Part shown: in pieces, positions 63,986 to 64,000 of the stretch | Layout of the letters: each line of letters starts with the position of its first letter | How positions within the stretch are numbered: position 1 is the first letter of the stretch | Assembly (NCBI RefSeq): GCF_007859715.1 | Contig: NZ_SJPG01000001.1 | Location: forward strand, 6,218,001-6,282,000 | DNA from: Rubinisphaera italica | GTDB taxonomy: Bacteria > Planctomycetota > Planctomycetia > Planctomycetales > Planctomycetaceae | Reading direction: 5' to 3' | DNA: 64,000 nt | Made by a program: the position numbers and the translations under genes | The notes under the pieces: generated by a model | Told to the model about the DNA's origin: nothing | What the model saw: only the letters and a program-made list of their open reading frames with translations | The model's database searches: none

Positions 63986-64000
63986 TGTCGAACCTCCCAT

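Overview
The window looks like a planctomycete chromosome segment (Planctomycetota, Planctomycetaceae-like). This is inferred from the proteins, not from a marker gene. The clues are a 2,380-residue secreted repeat protein, small pilin-like proteins starting DEAGFIVSAELV, a planctomycete-style cytochrome-like secreted protein, a DUF11 surface protein and many dispersed GC-rich palindromes between genes.

Layout. Positions 1-7,826 hold housekeeping and surface-polymer genes: an FAD/Fe-S oxidase (cut by the left edge), recQ, purQ, two SAM methyltransferases and a sulfotransferase-like gene. Positions 7,851-10,926 form a small island bracketed by two nearly identical 65-bp repeats: a membrane protein, an ATP-grasp gene broken by an in-frame TAG, an RNA ligase and a small unknown gene. 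A ceramidase-like secreted enzyme (11,084-12,658) and a giant barrel/beta-helix protein with an embedded leishmanolysin-type metalloprotease (13,206-20,348) follow. Then come two pilin-like genes, two lipoproteins, an RND/MMPL exporter and a leucine-rich-repeat-like protein.

Positions 26,617-33,800 carry type VI secretion spike and tube parts only. Six different Hcp-like genes lie in one leftward operon, facing a rightward vgrG and a PAAR gene. No sheath, baseplate, membrane-complex or ClpV gene lies in the window. Positions 33,900-43,800 hold small membrane proteins, a cytochrome-like/LolA-like pair, three secreted surface proteins and a polyprenol-type glycosyltransferase. Positions 43,791-46,276 hold a REP-associated tyrosine transposase (RAYT), two remnants of it and many copies of the palindrome found beside it, plus an FRG-domain gene. 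A complete IS630-type element (46,770-48,000) sits inside a secreted-protein gene whose frame can be restored exactly.

From 48,943 to the right edge is an AT-rich siphovirus-like prophage, integrated in a tRNA-Val(CAC) gene. The left end keeps the displaced tRNA 3' half and its terminator, then an integrase with clustered octamer repeats. Next come HNH proteins, a replication ATPase, an excisionase-like HTH protein and a secreted cargo protein. The late module reads leftward in HK97-like order: head-tail connector, head closure, HK97-gp10-like, tail terminator, tail tube, tail chaperones with a classical -1 slippery site, and tape measure. The most unusual item is the gene in the tail-terminator slot: 1,192 residues that seem to join two LamG-type lectin domains and Gly-rich repeats to two DUF3168-like terminator domains. 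The prophage continues beyond the right edge.
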